Source: Physcomitrium patens
Taxonomy: Eukaryota > Streptophyta > Bryopsida > Funariales > Funariaceae
DNA length: 64,000 bases
Reading direction: 5' to 3'
NCBI RefSeq assembly: GCF_000002425.4
Contig: NC_037270.1
Span: forward strand, 6,486,449 to 6,550,448
The translations under genes were made by a program, and so were the position numbers. The notes beneath the pieces were generated by a model. That model did not search any database and was not told the DNA's origin. It was given only the letters and a program-made list of their open reading frames with translations. This document shows, piece after piece, positions 22,398-33,380 of the stretch (its first letter is position 1; the number at the start of each line of letters is the position of its first letter).

Positions 22398-24588
22398 TAT
22401 GAGCCTCAAATTCACCACTCATTAAATTGACGCCACACAACAGATTCAAGGGGTGGAATAGAAAGACTCCCAATTGTGAAATTATTGAGTTAATTTAAAT
22501 GTGGATGTTTGTGGTTCAATTCGAATTAACGCCTTCCAAGCAATAATTACCGATATTAAATTAAAATGTTAAATGAAATTTATTATGCAAATATAGTAAA
22601 AAAATAATTAATTAAGTTGTTTCTATTAATTGATAGTAAGAATAAAAAGTTAAGTTTGAATTAAAATTTAAAATTTAAAAGTTAAGTTAAAAAATTAAAC
22701 TTAAAAGTTAAAAATTAAATTTAAAAAGTTAAGTTAAAAGTTAAAATTAAAAAGATTAAGTTAAAAAGTAAAAATTAAAAGGATTAAGTATAAAAAGTAA
22801 AAATTAAAAAGATTAAGTTAAAAATTAAAAAATAAAAATTAAGTTTAAAACTTAAAATTAAAAGTTAAAGTGAGAATAATAAAGGTTAAAAATTAAAACT
22901 TATTAGCCAAAAGGTGAAATGTAGAGATTAAAATTCACTATGAAGGTAATAGTAAAAATAAAAATAGACAGATAGAAGCGAAGGTACCTTGACAACACGC
23001 AAGTATTAAAGGCAACGACCCCCTTCTACTCCAAAATTTTCCAAAATTTGTAATCAGCTTCGATTTTAATGATTTTTGGCTTATTACAAGACCAAATTAA
23101 AGATGCTCTTGATTCAACAAATCTCGTTGCAATCTAATGATCCAATCGTGAGAATTCTTCCCTTAAAGTTGAGTGATCTAAACTGCCATGGCGACCAATC
23201 CTCTTCACTTAGAAATTCACTAAAAATTCAGACTATCTTTAAATCCAACAAAACTTATGCCCTTTAGAACTTAACTTATAAAGCTTGATGCTTCCAAAAT
23301 TTTAAATGAAGCCAAATATTAAACACTGAGAAATGCCTTTCCGAACTCGATTGATCCAAACTGCAAAGGCAGTTGACTCCTTCACTTTCAAAAATTCACC
23401 AAAAATTCTTTCTTACTCTAAATCAAGAAAACCTTATCTTGTTGGAAATCTAACAAAAAAATCTACAATTATTCAGAATTTCAAATCAAAAAAAGAAATT
23501 GAGTGACTAATTGAAGAAAATCCGAGGCCCTTAAAACCTTTGAGGTATTTGAAAGGCCGAGGGAGCTATCTACCTCAATGAAGCATTTTTTAAAACTTAA
23601 TGGCCATCCTTCACAATTTAAAATCCATATACACACCATCACAAGGTTCACCATGAGATTTAAAGTCTAAATAAAATTAAGATTAGGATTTTGGCCAAAT
23701 TTTGGCATGGCTTTGCCCTTCACCCAAAAGAAGAGAGAGAGAGGGCTTGGAAAACCAAGCCTTTCTTATACAATTGAATGGAGGCTTGTAGAAGGGTGGC
23801 TACATCTCCACCCTTGATTTTTAAGATCCCTAATCTAGATCTAAGGCCTTCATTCATCCAAGAGCCAATCTCGTTACCAAGGCTGATGACTCTTGTAAGT
23901 AGTCAAGAAAGCATTTTTTGGTAAATCTAACTTCACCATTGTATTCAAATCGCCTTTATAAGCTAAGATCGACCACTCGCATGCCTCAATCCATGCTCAA
24001 TTATAATTTTCATGGAAGTTTTTACTTGCAAGGATTCTGGTAATTTTTTTGTAAATTTCTTCAAAATGAGAATTTCATTGCTTCATTTGTATTTTGAAGC
24101 AGAGGGTGCTGATCTTGTTCTCTTCACTCCACAGGATAAACCTGGTGCCACCATTGCATTAAAAAGACTCCCATTAATTAGAAGAACCACCATGTTGCTT
24201 GAATTTGTCGACTTTGAAAAAAAACTCAAAATTATCATTGCTAACTTTACTAAATCTTTTAGAGAATTATAATTCCAACTCCTAAATCATGTGAATGATT
24301 ATAGATGCACTCATAGGCTTTTAATCAACTCTCATAGTAATGATTAATAACCTCTAAATTATTAAACTAACTAAGTTGCTATTCTAATTTTTAACTCTTA
24401 TCACTTTAGTTCTAATTAACCTAATTCAAGGAATTAGGTTATAATTTATACCATCACGGATTGTAATCCTAAAAATTCTATAAAACTAAATTCCACTTAT
24501 ATAAATTCTAATCTAACATGTTTAATTATCATAAAATTAAAAAATAAAAAAATTAAATTTTATAGTATAATTGAGAGCTCACATCCTC
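22393..24588. mobile_element. LTR-C unit of 2186 bp with 5-bp target duplication
   Basis: The unit is 22398-24583, with termini TATGAGCCTC and GAGCTCACA (inverted TGTGAG-like ends, one transition). It is flanked by TCCTC at 22393-22397 and again at 24584-24588. The integrase sequence of the host element is collinear across the gap. Inside are an A-rich low-complexity stretch (22620-22900, AAAGTTAAGTTAAAA variants) and two related segments around 23150 and 23350. The 86-codon frame at 24012-24272 has no recognisable domain. A solo long LTR is the simplest reading. Confidence 0.8.
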
Positions 24589-25294
24589 ATATCCAATATA
24601 ATATCCTTGGACAATCCATGATATCAATAGATATTGTCAAAGAAAAGCTTGGTTATTTCTTCACTTGTGATAGATTTGTATATAATACAAAATATGCCAT
24701 CTTTGTAAAACGAATTACTATTACAAATATAAAATCATAAAAATATGAGATTGAAAGATCTGTGATAAAATCCATAAAAATGAAAAACTATGGTTATTTC
24801 AAAATAGGTAATGGTTGAAGAAGTCCATAAGGTTGATGATAGGGAGTTTTTGATCTTGAGCAAATATCATATAATTGAATAAAATCTTTGACCGCCTTCC
24901 ATATTTGTAGCCACCAAAAATTCTTTAGATATCAGCTTTAAAGTCTTGTTGTATCCAAAATATCTAGTAGTTAGAAAATCATGGCATGCTCGATAAACAC
25001 GTAAACATGCTTCTCGTTTTAGAACATATAGACATCATTTGAAATAGAATATTTTATTTTTAAATTTAAATTTAAAAGCAATATGAGACTTAGAAGAAGG
25101 ATTATTGATATCATAAAAATGGTAATCAAAAGACATATTTGATTGAATTTATTTGACAAAAGTTGAATCAATAATCAATGTTGATTTTATTACTTAAAAA
25201 TAAAAATACTTGAATTTCAAAAAAATCTTTTTTTGTTGATCAAAAGATACATCTCTTTCTTTTGGTGAAAGATAAGAATGTCTAAAAAGGGTGT
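24584..25294 (-). pseudogene. decayed integrase and RNase H segment
   Basis: Continues the integrase broken at 22397: the core and zinc-finger part lie at about 24584-25000, and the start of the linker and RNase H at about 25040-25290 (GATAAGAATGTCTAAAAAGG corresponds to the SRRSY segment of RNase H). It is interrupted by the D-type unit and resumes at 32700. Confidence 0.75.
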
Positions 25295-25413
25295 TGTCAT
25301 GTTGTGGTTTGGCTACTATGTAAAAATAATGTGTTTATATATTTAATACAAAATATACTATACAACATGGTAAGAGCCATATTAGTGGATTTTTATTGAT
25401 TATAAGATGTGGA

Positions 25414-25838
25414 TGTCACGGATACAAAATACAGACAAGAAAACTAGACAAGAAGTTCAAGAAGAACTGGATTAATGAGATGAGTACAAGAACAACACCA
25501 GAAAGGTGAGCTAGAACTCCAAGAGATGTGTTGTCGAGACTGAAGAACCCTTCAGCCTCGACTCCTATATATACTACTGAATAGGAAGCTTCTTGAGCTA
25601 CTTCCGCTAACTAGGACGCTTCTCCAACAACTTCTACTAATTAGGAAACTTCTCGAGCAACTTCCTAGAATCTATCAGAATATTCTAGAACCTTCTAAGA
25701 ATATTCTAGAACCCTCTAAGAGAATCTTTAGGGAATATTCTAAAAATCTTCTAGAATCTTCTAAAGGAATCTTTAGAAAATCTTTAGAGAATATTCTAAA
25801 AGAATATTCGAAGAATCTTCCAATGTATGTCCATGACA
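25414..25838 (-). repeat. LTR-F, 3' LTR of element 2 (425 bp)
   Basis: In element orientation it runs from TGTCATGGACATAC to TATCCGTGACA. A TATA-box-like TATATATAG lies at about 25567-25575. Three 30-bp direct repeats beginning TAGGAAGCT, TAGGACGCT and TAGGAAACT sit at 25582-25671, just upstream of the TATA in element orientation, where U3 enhancers are expected. It is longer than the 5' LTR through extra AATCTTCTAGAA-like repeats near 25735-25790. Confidence 0.95.
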
Positions 25839-25852
25839 TCACCTCCTCTTCT
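25839..25852 (-). other. polypurine tract of element 2
   Basis: The minus strand reads AGAAGAGGAGGTGA directly before the 3' LTR. This is the usual primer site for plus-strand cDNA synthesis. Confidence 0.8.
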
Positions 25853-25888
25853 AACTTCGAGGTCTCCGAGAAGCAATGTTGTTATCAG

Positions 25889-26236
25889 TCAATACCAACG
25901 CAAGAAAATGAAAATCTGTCGCATCACATCCGCTATGAATTCCAATTGTTGTTCGCGAGGCAAATGATTCATCGATCCTTGGAGCCAACGGTAGTGACCA
26001 ACACCTTCAACCTCTAACCAAGCATGGACTTCTGTGTCTTCATTGTGAAACTGTCCTCCAAATACACCTTCTGGCTGACCGTCGTAGGCAGACTCGACCT
26101 CAAATACAATTACTAGCGATCTGTTGCTCGGTATCCTCCGACGTCGTCGTGGTACAGGCGGTTCTTCATCTTGCGGTCGTCTTCGTGAGCTAGTCGCTTG
26201 AGATGACATAACAAGTGTAGTATCTTGACTATCCAT
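25889..26236 (-). CDS. third ORF of element 2, 115 codons, unknown function
   Basis: Intact sense-strand frame between the end of pol (26363) and the polypurine tract. The start is the ATG at 26236 (MDSQDTT). Residues about 17-36 are very basic (SSRRRP, PRRRRRIP), which suggests RNA or DNA binding or nuclear import. The rest is acidic to neutral with aromatic residues (FEVESAYDG, GGQFHNED, MNHLPREQQLEF). There is no signal peptide or membrane segment, so it is not env-like. Decayed relatives occupy the same place in LTR-A elements at 5821-6170, 16786-17330, 21215-21700 and 48780-48925, which argues that it was a selected part of the element. I recognise no family. Confidence 0.8.
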   Translation of the reverse strand: MDSQDTTLVMSSQATSSRRRPQDEEPPVPRRRRRIPSNRSLVIVFEVESAYDGQPEGVFGGQFHNEDTEVHAWLEVEGVGHYRWLQGSMNHLPREQQLEFIADVMRQIFIFLRWY

Positions 26237-26362
26237 GTCTAAAGGCTAAAATGATGAGAGCAAACTATAGTTGCTAACAAAGTTCTACACTATCGAACTA
26301 TGGGTTTTGGAGGTGCCCTCCCCCCTTTTTATGCTACTTGATGAGCAAGCTTCAGCAAGAAG

Positions 26363-29300
26363 CTATCGTTGAATCGACTTAGGTTTATGAGGATATCGTT
26401 GATGAAATTCTTGTACCTTTTTTGGCGCATTGGCAAGATTTTCGGCACGCTCCCACGTTCGTTCATTGATGTCGTATCCACTCCAATGCACTAAATACTC
26501 CAATTTTCTCCTATTACGCCGTGAATCTAGTACCTTTTCCACCTCGTATTCCTCATGGTTTTCAATTTCGATACTTGGTGGCGGACTTTGTACTCTTTGG
26601 GGAAAAGCTGACTCTCGATAAGGTTCCAACAAAGACATGTGAAAGACTGGATGTACCTTCATAGTAGCTGGTAACTCCAGACGATATGCCACCGGATTGA
26701 TCTGCTTCTCGATAACAAATGGCCCTAATCTCCGATAGTCCAATTTGTCACATGGCCGCTTGGTCTTGATATTCCGTCGAAGAAGCCATACTTTACTTCC
26801 AACTTTAAAAGTAGGCGCCTCATTTCGATATTTATCTGCAGATGCCTTGTAACTCTCTTGGGCAGATTGCAATTGAAGCTTCAACGTCGCTTGAAGCTCC
26901 GATAGTTGCTTCACAAATCCTTCAGCTGCTGGGTTGTTATTTGCTGAAGAACTCAATAAATCGAGCTTGGGGTGGTATCCGTAGTTGGAAAAGAATGGTG
27001 TTTGTTGAATTGACGCATGCAGAGTGTTGTTGTATGCGAACTCAGCAAGCAGTAGATATGCAGTCCAATCATCTTCTGATAGTTGATGCTGCATCGTAAA
27101 TATTGCTCCAAAACTTGATTCACCCGCTCCGTTTGACCGTCAGTTTGAGGATGAAAAGCCGAAGAGAGCTTAATATCCACCTTCAATATCTCAAAGAGGG
27201 ACCTCCAAAACTTGGATACAAACTGAGTACCTCGATCCGACACGATATCATCTGGTAGGCCATGATAACGATATATGTTATCAAGAAAGAGTCTTGCGGT
27301 GTCTTCACTTGACGATGTTTTCTTGCAAGGCACGAAATGTGCCATCTTTGTAAATCGATCCACCACAACAAAGATGCTGTCAAATGAATTCGATGGCGGT
27401 AGGCCCGTAATGAAGTCCATAGAAACTGAAGACCATGGTCGGTGCGGAATAAGCAATGGCTGGAGAAGTCCATATGGACGATGTCGAGGGATCTTGGATC
27501 TTGAACAAACATCACAAGAAAGGACAAATTCCTTCACATCCTTCCACATTTGGGGCCACTAAAAATCTCGTGAAATGAGCTCCAAAGTCTTGTTGAATCC
27601 AAAATGTCCCGCAGCTGGAAAGTCGTGGCGAGATTGAAGTACTCGGAGTCGAGTTGGTCCTTTTGGGATATACAACCGCTCCTCAAAATACAGAAGATCT
27701 CCCTCCACCTTAAACTTATCATTATCGACACGTTGTTTGATGTCAAGAGCTATAGAATCCTCAATGGTCACAGTACGTACCTCGCTGAGGAAGCCGTCAT
27801 CGATAGTTGCAATAGTAGCAAAAATCCTGAATTTTTCTGGTTTCAACAATGTTGTACATTGTTGATCAAATGCTGCTTCTCCAGCCTTTGGCGCAAGATA
27901 CGATCTCCTCGATAATGCGTCAGATAATCCTTGCTGTTTTCCAGGGCGGTAGGTGATAATAAAGTCAAATCGTGATAGAGACATATTCCATCGAGCTTGA
28001 CGACGATTCAAAATTCGAGCTGTCATGAAGTACTCCAAATTCTTGTGGTCCGTATAAACAGTCACTGGATGTGCAGCTCCTTCGAGGAAGTGACGCCACT
28101 CTTGGAAGACATCCACTATAGCAAGCAGCTCTTTGTCGTGGATCTCGTAGTTGATCTCAGCAGCAGAGAACTTCCGTGAATAGAACGCAACTGGATGAAG
28201 CTTCTTGTCTATGCCCATCTGTGAAAGCACAGCTCCCAAAGCAAAATCTGAAGCATCGGTCTCTAAATAGAAAGCCTTTGCAAAGTCAGGGTGTACCAAG
28301 ATTGGAGCCGTAGTGAATGCCGTCTTGAGATCTTGAAATACTTTTGCTGCTTGTGATCCCTATTCGAGCTTGTCTTTGCTTGTTAGATGCGTGAGTGGTG
28401 CAGCAACTTGAGAATAATTCTTGATGAAGATCCGATAGAAGTTAGCAAATCCAAGAAAACACTGAACATCTCTAATCGTCTTCGGAACTTTCCAAGATAT
28501 AATTGCTTCTACCTTTTTTGGATCCATCTTCAAGCCCTCTGTAGTCGCAATGAAACCCAAAAATTCCATCTCATTCTGGTGAAATTGACACTTCTCCAAC
28601 TTGGCGTAGAGTCCTCGTTCGCGTAGTTTTTTAAGAACCAAACAAACGTGCTTCTCATGTTCTTCTTCATTCTTGGAAAATATCAAAATATCATCCAGAT
28701 AGATAACAACAAAGTCATCGAGGTACTCCCGAAAGATGTCGTTCATCATATGCTGAAAGACCGCTGGAGCATTGGTAAGACCAAAAGGCATGACATTGTA
28801 CTCAAAATGGCCATACCTTGTACGAAAGGCTGTCTTCCATTCATCTCCTTCTTTGATTCGCACAAGGTTGTAGGCTCCTCTTAAATCAATCTTTGTAAAA
28901 ATCCTTGCACGTCCAAGTTGATCTAAGAGGCCGGAGATCAAAGGTAAGGGGTAGCAATTTTTCTTGGTCACCTTGTTGAGTCCTCGGTAGTCCACGCACA
29001 TCCGCAGTGAGCCATCCTTTTTCTTCACGAATAGGATTGGTGCTCCAGCTGGCGACTTTGAATGTCGAATAAAATTCTTGGCTAGATTCTCATCGATGTA
29101 CTTCCGCAATTCTGCCAACTCCGTCTGCGATAGGTTGTATATTGGACCAAAAGGTGGTTGCGCTCCTTCCTCCAAGTCTATGGCGCAATCATATGGTCAA
29201 TGTTCTGGCAGTATATCGGCGTTTTTCTTCTGAAACACGTCTTCAAAATCCCTATATTGCTCTGGTATATTCGATGTTGAGATATTCTCGCCGCTAGTTG

Positions 29301-29866
29301 GAGCTGCATAAATGACAAATGGTGCGCCTTCCTTGGACGATCTTAGGAACGCTCTCGCTCCAATAAACATGGATTTCTTCATGTAGGTTCTATCAACAGG
29401 TTTATTATTATTTTTTTCAGGAAATGTTATCCTTCGTAGCCTCCAATCAATGGACGGATTATGATCTTCTAACCAAGAAAGACCAAGGATAACAGGGCTT
29501 GATGGGGTTCTAATAATATTAAAAACAACGTGACTACTATGGTCCTTAAACACCACTTCTATAGGTTCTGATTCGTGGGTAACGTTGCCTGACAATAAGG
29601 GTCGTCCATCTATCACCTCTACGTGAACAGGTTTGGACTTCTGTACTAAACGGATCTTGTGGCGTTTAGCAAACTCTTCATCTAAAAAACAAGTAGATGC
29701 CCCCGAATCCAATAAAGCTAAAGTGTTTTGTTTTTGAGGGCCTAAAAACAAAGGAATTGTAAAACAACGGGTAGGTTGGACAGAGAAGGAGGAACCTGAT
29801 TGTTGTCGTGATATTAGATTGTCCAGCCGCACGGTTCCTACTGTGGCTGGGCGTCGTCGTTTTCCG
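26363..29866 (-). pseudogene. pol of element 2 (PR-RT-RH-IN-chromodomain), lightly broken
   Basis: Protease at about 29500-29720 has an intact DSGA motif, and RT at 28390-29140 has VDYRG, FGLTN and YLDD. RNase H at about 27900-28300 starts with TDASDFALGAVLSQ. Integrase at about 26700-27620 has the HHCC finger, the D, D and E of MDFIT, SDRG and TERVN, and GPFVIEKQ. The chromodomain at about 26370-26560 (VEKVLDSRRN, YLVHWSGY, TWE) is of the type that reads methylated histone H3 and guides integration into heterochromatin. Breaks: stops at 29197-29199, 28360-28362 and 27559-27561, all at sites where element 1 has Arg or Trp or the family expects them, and a one-base loss near 27075. The frame is -1 relative to gag and is open up to about 29859. 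Confidence 0.92.
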
Positions 29867-30839
29867 GAATCATCGCACTTCTAGTCTTGACAGGGTGCCA
29901 ATTTTGCTTCTTTGGGCAATTTCCAACCTTGTGACCTTCTTCTCCACAGTACAAACATAATCCTTCCTCCATACGCCGTTTCTTCTCTGTTGGAGTAAGA
30001 GATCGGACACGCGCCGTGTCGATTTGCATGTCTATTGCCTCCGAATGTGAGTTTAAGCTATTTACAGACATAGTCACGTCGTAACGAATCATTTGGTGTC
30101 TTGGACGTTGGTCTTGGCGACGCTGGAATAGGCGGTTGTCACACTTTACAGCTTGGCTAATGGCTTCGTTGAGCGTTTGAGGATCAGGAAGAGATAACAG
30201 CAAGTCCTTCACATCATCCTTCAAGCCCCAATAAAATTGACTCACCAACGCCTCTTCACCCCAATTAATGTCACTTGCCAATTGTCTGAAATCCGAGGCA
30301 TAGACTGATGTAGAGCGTGTTCCTTGTCGTAGCGATCGGATCTTTGTTGTAGCCCATCGAACTTTATCATGCTCGCCAAATGCTTCTGCAAATGCCTCCA
30401 AGAACGTTTCAAAGTTGCTCAGGATTGGCGATCGCCTCTCGAATAAGGGAGTAAACCAAGACAGAGCTTGTACTGTAAGCAAGGTTCCAACAAGCCCAAC
30501 ACGCGCTTCCTTCGTCAGATAATGTTCGGGCTGTAAAATTGTTATCAACCTGATTTGGTTGACAAAACCTCGAAACTTGGAACGAGTTCCATCAAACTTA
30601 TCCGAAAGAGTAACTCGAGGCTCCTTTCGTTGTAGGACTACTCGATCTTGTTGAACTGAAGGTAGAACTGCTTCTTCTGGCGCAGAAGTTTGAGGCTGAT
30701 ATGCTTTAGATGGCGCTATCCCAGATGCTCCATTGTTATGGAGTCCTACCATGACTCCTTCGATCTCTGTTGTCCTATGTGACAATGAGACAAGAGCATT
30801 TATGATGGCGTCTAGTTTGGATTCCAAACTTTCAGCCAT
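29838..30839 (-). CDS. gag: gag of element 2
   Basis: Intact 333-codon frame from MAESLES to the stop at 29838. It has the same plan as element 1's gag: an N-terminal helical segment, the [14 protein letters not shown] block, WG-containing capsid helices (DINWGEEALVSQFYWGL) and one CCHC knuckle (CLYCGEEGHKVGNC) followed by basic residues. The stop overlaps pol in the -1 frame, with the heptamer GGAAAAC (minus strand, 29859-29865) upstream of it. The 5' leader between the PBS and the start codon is about 270 nt. Confidence 0.93.
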   Translation of the reverse strand: MAESLESKLDAIINALVSLSHRTTEIEGVMVGLHNNGASGIAPSKAYQPQTSAPEEAVLPSVQQDRVVLQRKEPRVTLSDKFDGTRSKFRGFVNQIRLITILQPEHYLTKEARVGLVGTLLTVQALSWFTPLFERRSPILSNFETFLEAFAEAFGEHDKVRWATTKIRSLRQGTRSTSVYASDFRQLASDINWGEEALVSQFYWGLKDDVKDLLLSLPDPQTLNEAISQAVKCDNRLFQRRQDQRPRHQMIRYDVTMSVNSLNSHSEAIDMQIDTARVRSLTPTEKKRRMEEGLCLYCGEEGHKVGNCPKKQNWHPVKTRSAMIPENDDAQPQ

Positions 30840-31107
30840 ATTAACGTCTTAACCTTCGGCTAACCTTCAGAAAGAAGAAAAAAGAGTTTTGACAAGAGGA
30901 CAATATTAGTTCAGAGGAGAGTACTCCGCAACCTCTAAAACGCCTTAAGACTCCAAGATGAGGGGTAATCCACTCTCTCCAAGAAGAATAAGGCTCCAAT
31001 ATTGAGAAAGAAGAGATATCAGTTTAGAGGAGGGTAATCCGCAACCTCTAAAACACTAGCACACCTTCAAGAAGAGGGGTAATCCACTCTCTAACAAGAA
31101 GGAACTA

Positions 31108-31119
31108 GCTCTGATACCA
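31108..31119 (-). other. primer-binding site of element 2 (perfect tRNA-iMet)
   Basis: The plus strand reads GCTCTGATACCA, so the element strand reads TGGTATCAGAGC, complementary to plant initiator tRNA-Met. Unusually, 23 bases (31120-31142) separate it from the LTR edge. Confidence 0.9.
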
Positions 31120-31142
31120 GTGAAAATGCAGTCTCGACAAAC

Positions 31143-31511
31143 TATCACGGATACAAAATACAGACAAGAAAACTAGACAAGAAGTTCAAGAAGAACTGGA
31201 TTAATCAGATGAGTACAAGAACAACACCAGAAAGGTGAACTAGAACTCCAAGAGATGTGTTGTCGAGACTGAAGAACCCTTCAGCCTCGACTCCTATATA
31301 TACTACTGAATAGGAAGCTTCTTGAGCTACTTCCGCTAACTAGGATGCTTCTCCAACAACTTCTACTAATTAGGAAACTTCTCGAGCAACTTCCTAGAAT
31401 CTATCAGAATATTCTAGAACCTTCTAAGAATATTCTAAAACCTTCTAAAGGAATCTTTAGAGAATATTCTAAAAGAATATTCGAAGAATCTTCCAATGTA
31501 TATCCATGACA
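31143..31511 (-). repeat. LTR-F, 5' LTR of element 2 (369 bp)
   Basis: Aligned with 25414-25838. It differs by a few substitutions, nearly all transitions (for example TATCACGG against TGTCACGG at the inner end), and lacks 56 bp of the AATCTTCTAGAA-like repeat. The 30-bp U3 repeats and the TATA element are present. Confidence 0.95.
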
Positions 31512-32699
31512 GTGGATAGATTACTACTCCAAAAAGATGTTGTTTAAAAGGGCTTCTATTAGAATTTATATAACTTTATTTTCTTTTCATAGCGACTTTT
31601 GAAGTTGGTTTTATTGATAGTAACTTTTATACATTTAGAGCCACCTTTGTTAGATATTGGTGATCCTTGAAGTCTTATTTTGTTTCTTTTAATTGATGTT
31701 TAGAGCATATATTATGTAGAACTTATAAGAAAAAAGATTGGAGAGGGGTTTTGGTAGAAAAAAGAGAATTTAGGGCATCCATATAGATGAATGGAAATAG
31801 ATGATGAAAATCTTTATTCCTATTGGCTAAAAATCATGCCCAATGGACTTTAAGGAGGCTGTCTAAGGCCTTATTAGGAATTAGGCTTATATTTTCAATT
31901 CATTCAAGCTTTGAATGCTAAAATCAACAAGTTTAGATTTTTTCCTATAGTTTTGGTGCAAATTTTGTGTGATTTGGAGTTTATATGAAAGAGATATGGG
32001 CGCTCAAAGTTAAGGTGTTGATTTTGAACTTACTATCATTCTTTTGGACATAATGCACATGTTTATAAAGAAATAAAGGATTGGTGATTAGGATTGGAGA
32101 GAATTTTTTTTTTACTACATTTTTGGCATATTTTTTGATGGATTCCAAGTTTTAATGAAGAAGATATTAGAAGTTGAAGTCAGTGCTTTAAATCTAAAGG
32201 TATTAAGTGACCTGATTTACTAGTAGTTGTATTTTGAGCTATATCTTTAGCAATTTGACAAGATTTTGGCTCAAAATTTTCTAGATTGTTTTATAATCAT
32301 GTTAATAAACTTTATATATAAATTTTGTGGCATTTGGATTTTTTTTTTGAAATATGAGAAAATTAGTTTTTAGGTGCTTATAGATTAGGATTTAGAGTAT
32401 TTTCTAAGGTTTCTAAGATGCCAAAAGATCGATAATAGATTTATAGTTTATTTTTTTGTGGTAAAGCTTAAAGATAGAATCTGTGTTATATTGAAATTTT
32501 AAAAAAATTAAACGATTTGATCAAGGGTAATAATATCCTTTGTGGGAAGAAAATATTTTGAAGAGTTTTGTTATAATTTGAGCTTTTGTGCAAAATAAAG
32601 GGATTTTTGGGAGCTTAGAAATCATATATGAGCCAAAGCTAAATTCTCATCAGTTAGGTATCCAGTGTATTTTTAGATTATAAATCACGCCATATAATA

Positions 32700-33339
32700 G
32701 TGTTTAATAAATCTTATTATTTTTCAAATTAATATGTGATCTTGAAATCAAATCTTAATATAAACATGTATTGATATGAAGTATTTAAGATTCTTATGAT
32801 TTGTATATATAATGACTGAATTGAAAGTGCCTTCTAAATAATGATGCCATTCTTGAAAAAAATCTACAATTGTAAGAATCTCTTTATTATGGATTTCATA
32901 GTTAATATCAACTATTGAAACTTTTCTGGAGTGAAAAGCTATTAGATGAAGTATATCATTTGTTTCTATTTGTAATAATACGACACTTAAAGCAAAGTCT
33001 GATGTATTTGTTTCCATAAAAAATGTCTTAAAAAAGTCAATAGGATATAAGATTGGTGTAAAAAGAAAGGTTGTCTTTAAAGCTTCAAATGCTACTTTTG
33101 CTTCTTGATTCCACTAAAGTTTGTCTTTACAAGTCAAACATGTAAGTAGAGCTATAATGTGAGAGAAGTCATTGATGAAGATTTGATAGTAGTTGGCAAA
33201 TTCCAAAAAATATTAGATATCTTGTATCATTTTTGAGATCTTTCAATCCATAATAGTTTAAATTTTTTTAGGATCCATTATAAGTCTATCATTTGAAATG
33301 ATATAATTTAAAAAATTAACTTGAATAGTATAGAATATA

Positions 33340-33380
<41 letters not shown>

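Larger units (their letters stand above)
25414..31511 (-). mobile_element. nearly intact chromovirus (element 2) with TSD GTGGA
   Basis: A 6098-bp minus-strand Ty3/gypsy element with both LTRs. GTGGA duplications lie at 25409-25413 and 31512-31516, with a perfect tRNA-iMet PBS and a polypurine tract. Gag is intact, pol has three stops and one frameshift, and an additional intact ORF follows pol. The two LTRs differ by only a few transitions plus a length difference, so it is the youngest complete copy here. Low CpG loss supports this. It sits in a D-type unit that itself sits in an LTR-A element, giving three nesting levels. Confidence 0.95.
25295..32699 (+). mobile_element. LTR-like unit, D type, copy 2, split by element 2
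   Basis: Left part 25295-25413 and right part 31512-32699 together make about 1.3 kb. They align with copy 1 at 15214-16567 in reverse orientation. Ends are TGTCATGTTGTGG and CACGCCATATAATA. GTGT at 25291-25294 and 32700-32703 is a plausible target duplication, and the RNase H coding sequence of the host element is collinear across it. Element 2 later inserted into this unit. Confidence 0.8.

Noticed and set aside
24012-24272. 86-codon plus-strand ORF inside LTR-C
   Set aside because: No recognisable motif, located in a non-coding repeat unit, and length compatible with chance.
25889-26236. Third ORF as an envelope-like gene
   Set aside because: No signal peptide, membrane segment or glycosylation pattern, and far too short.
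33340-33374. (TA)n tracts as regulatory elements
   Set aside because: They are simple expansions inside decayed repeats, with similar tracts at 38580 and 56377.
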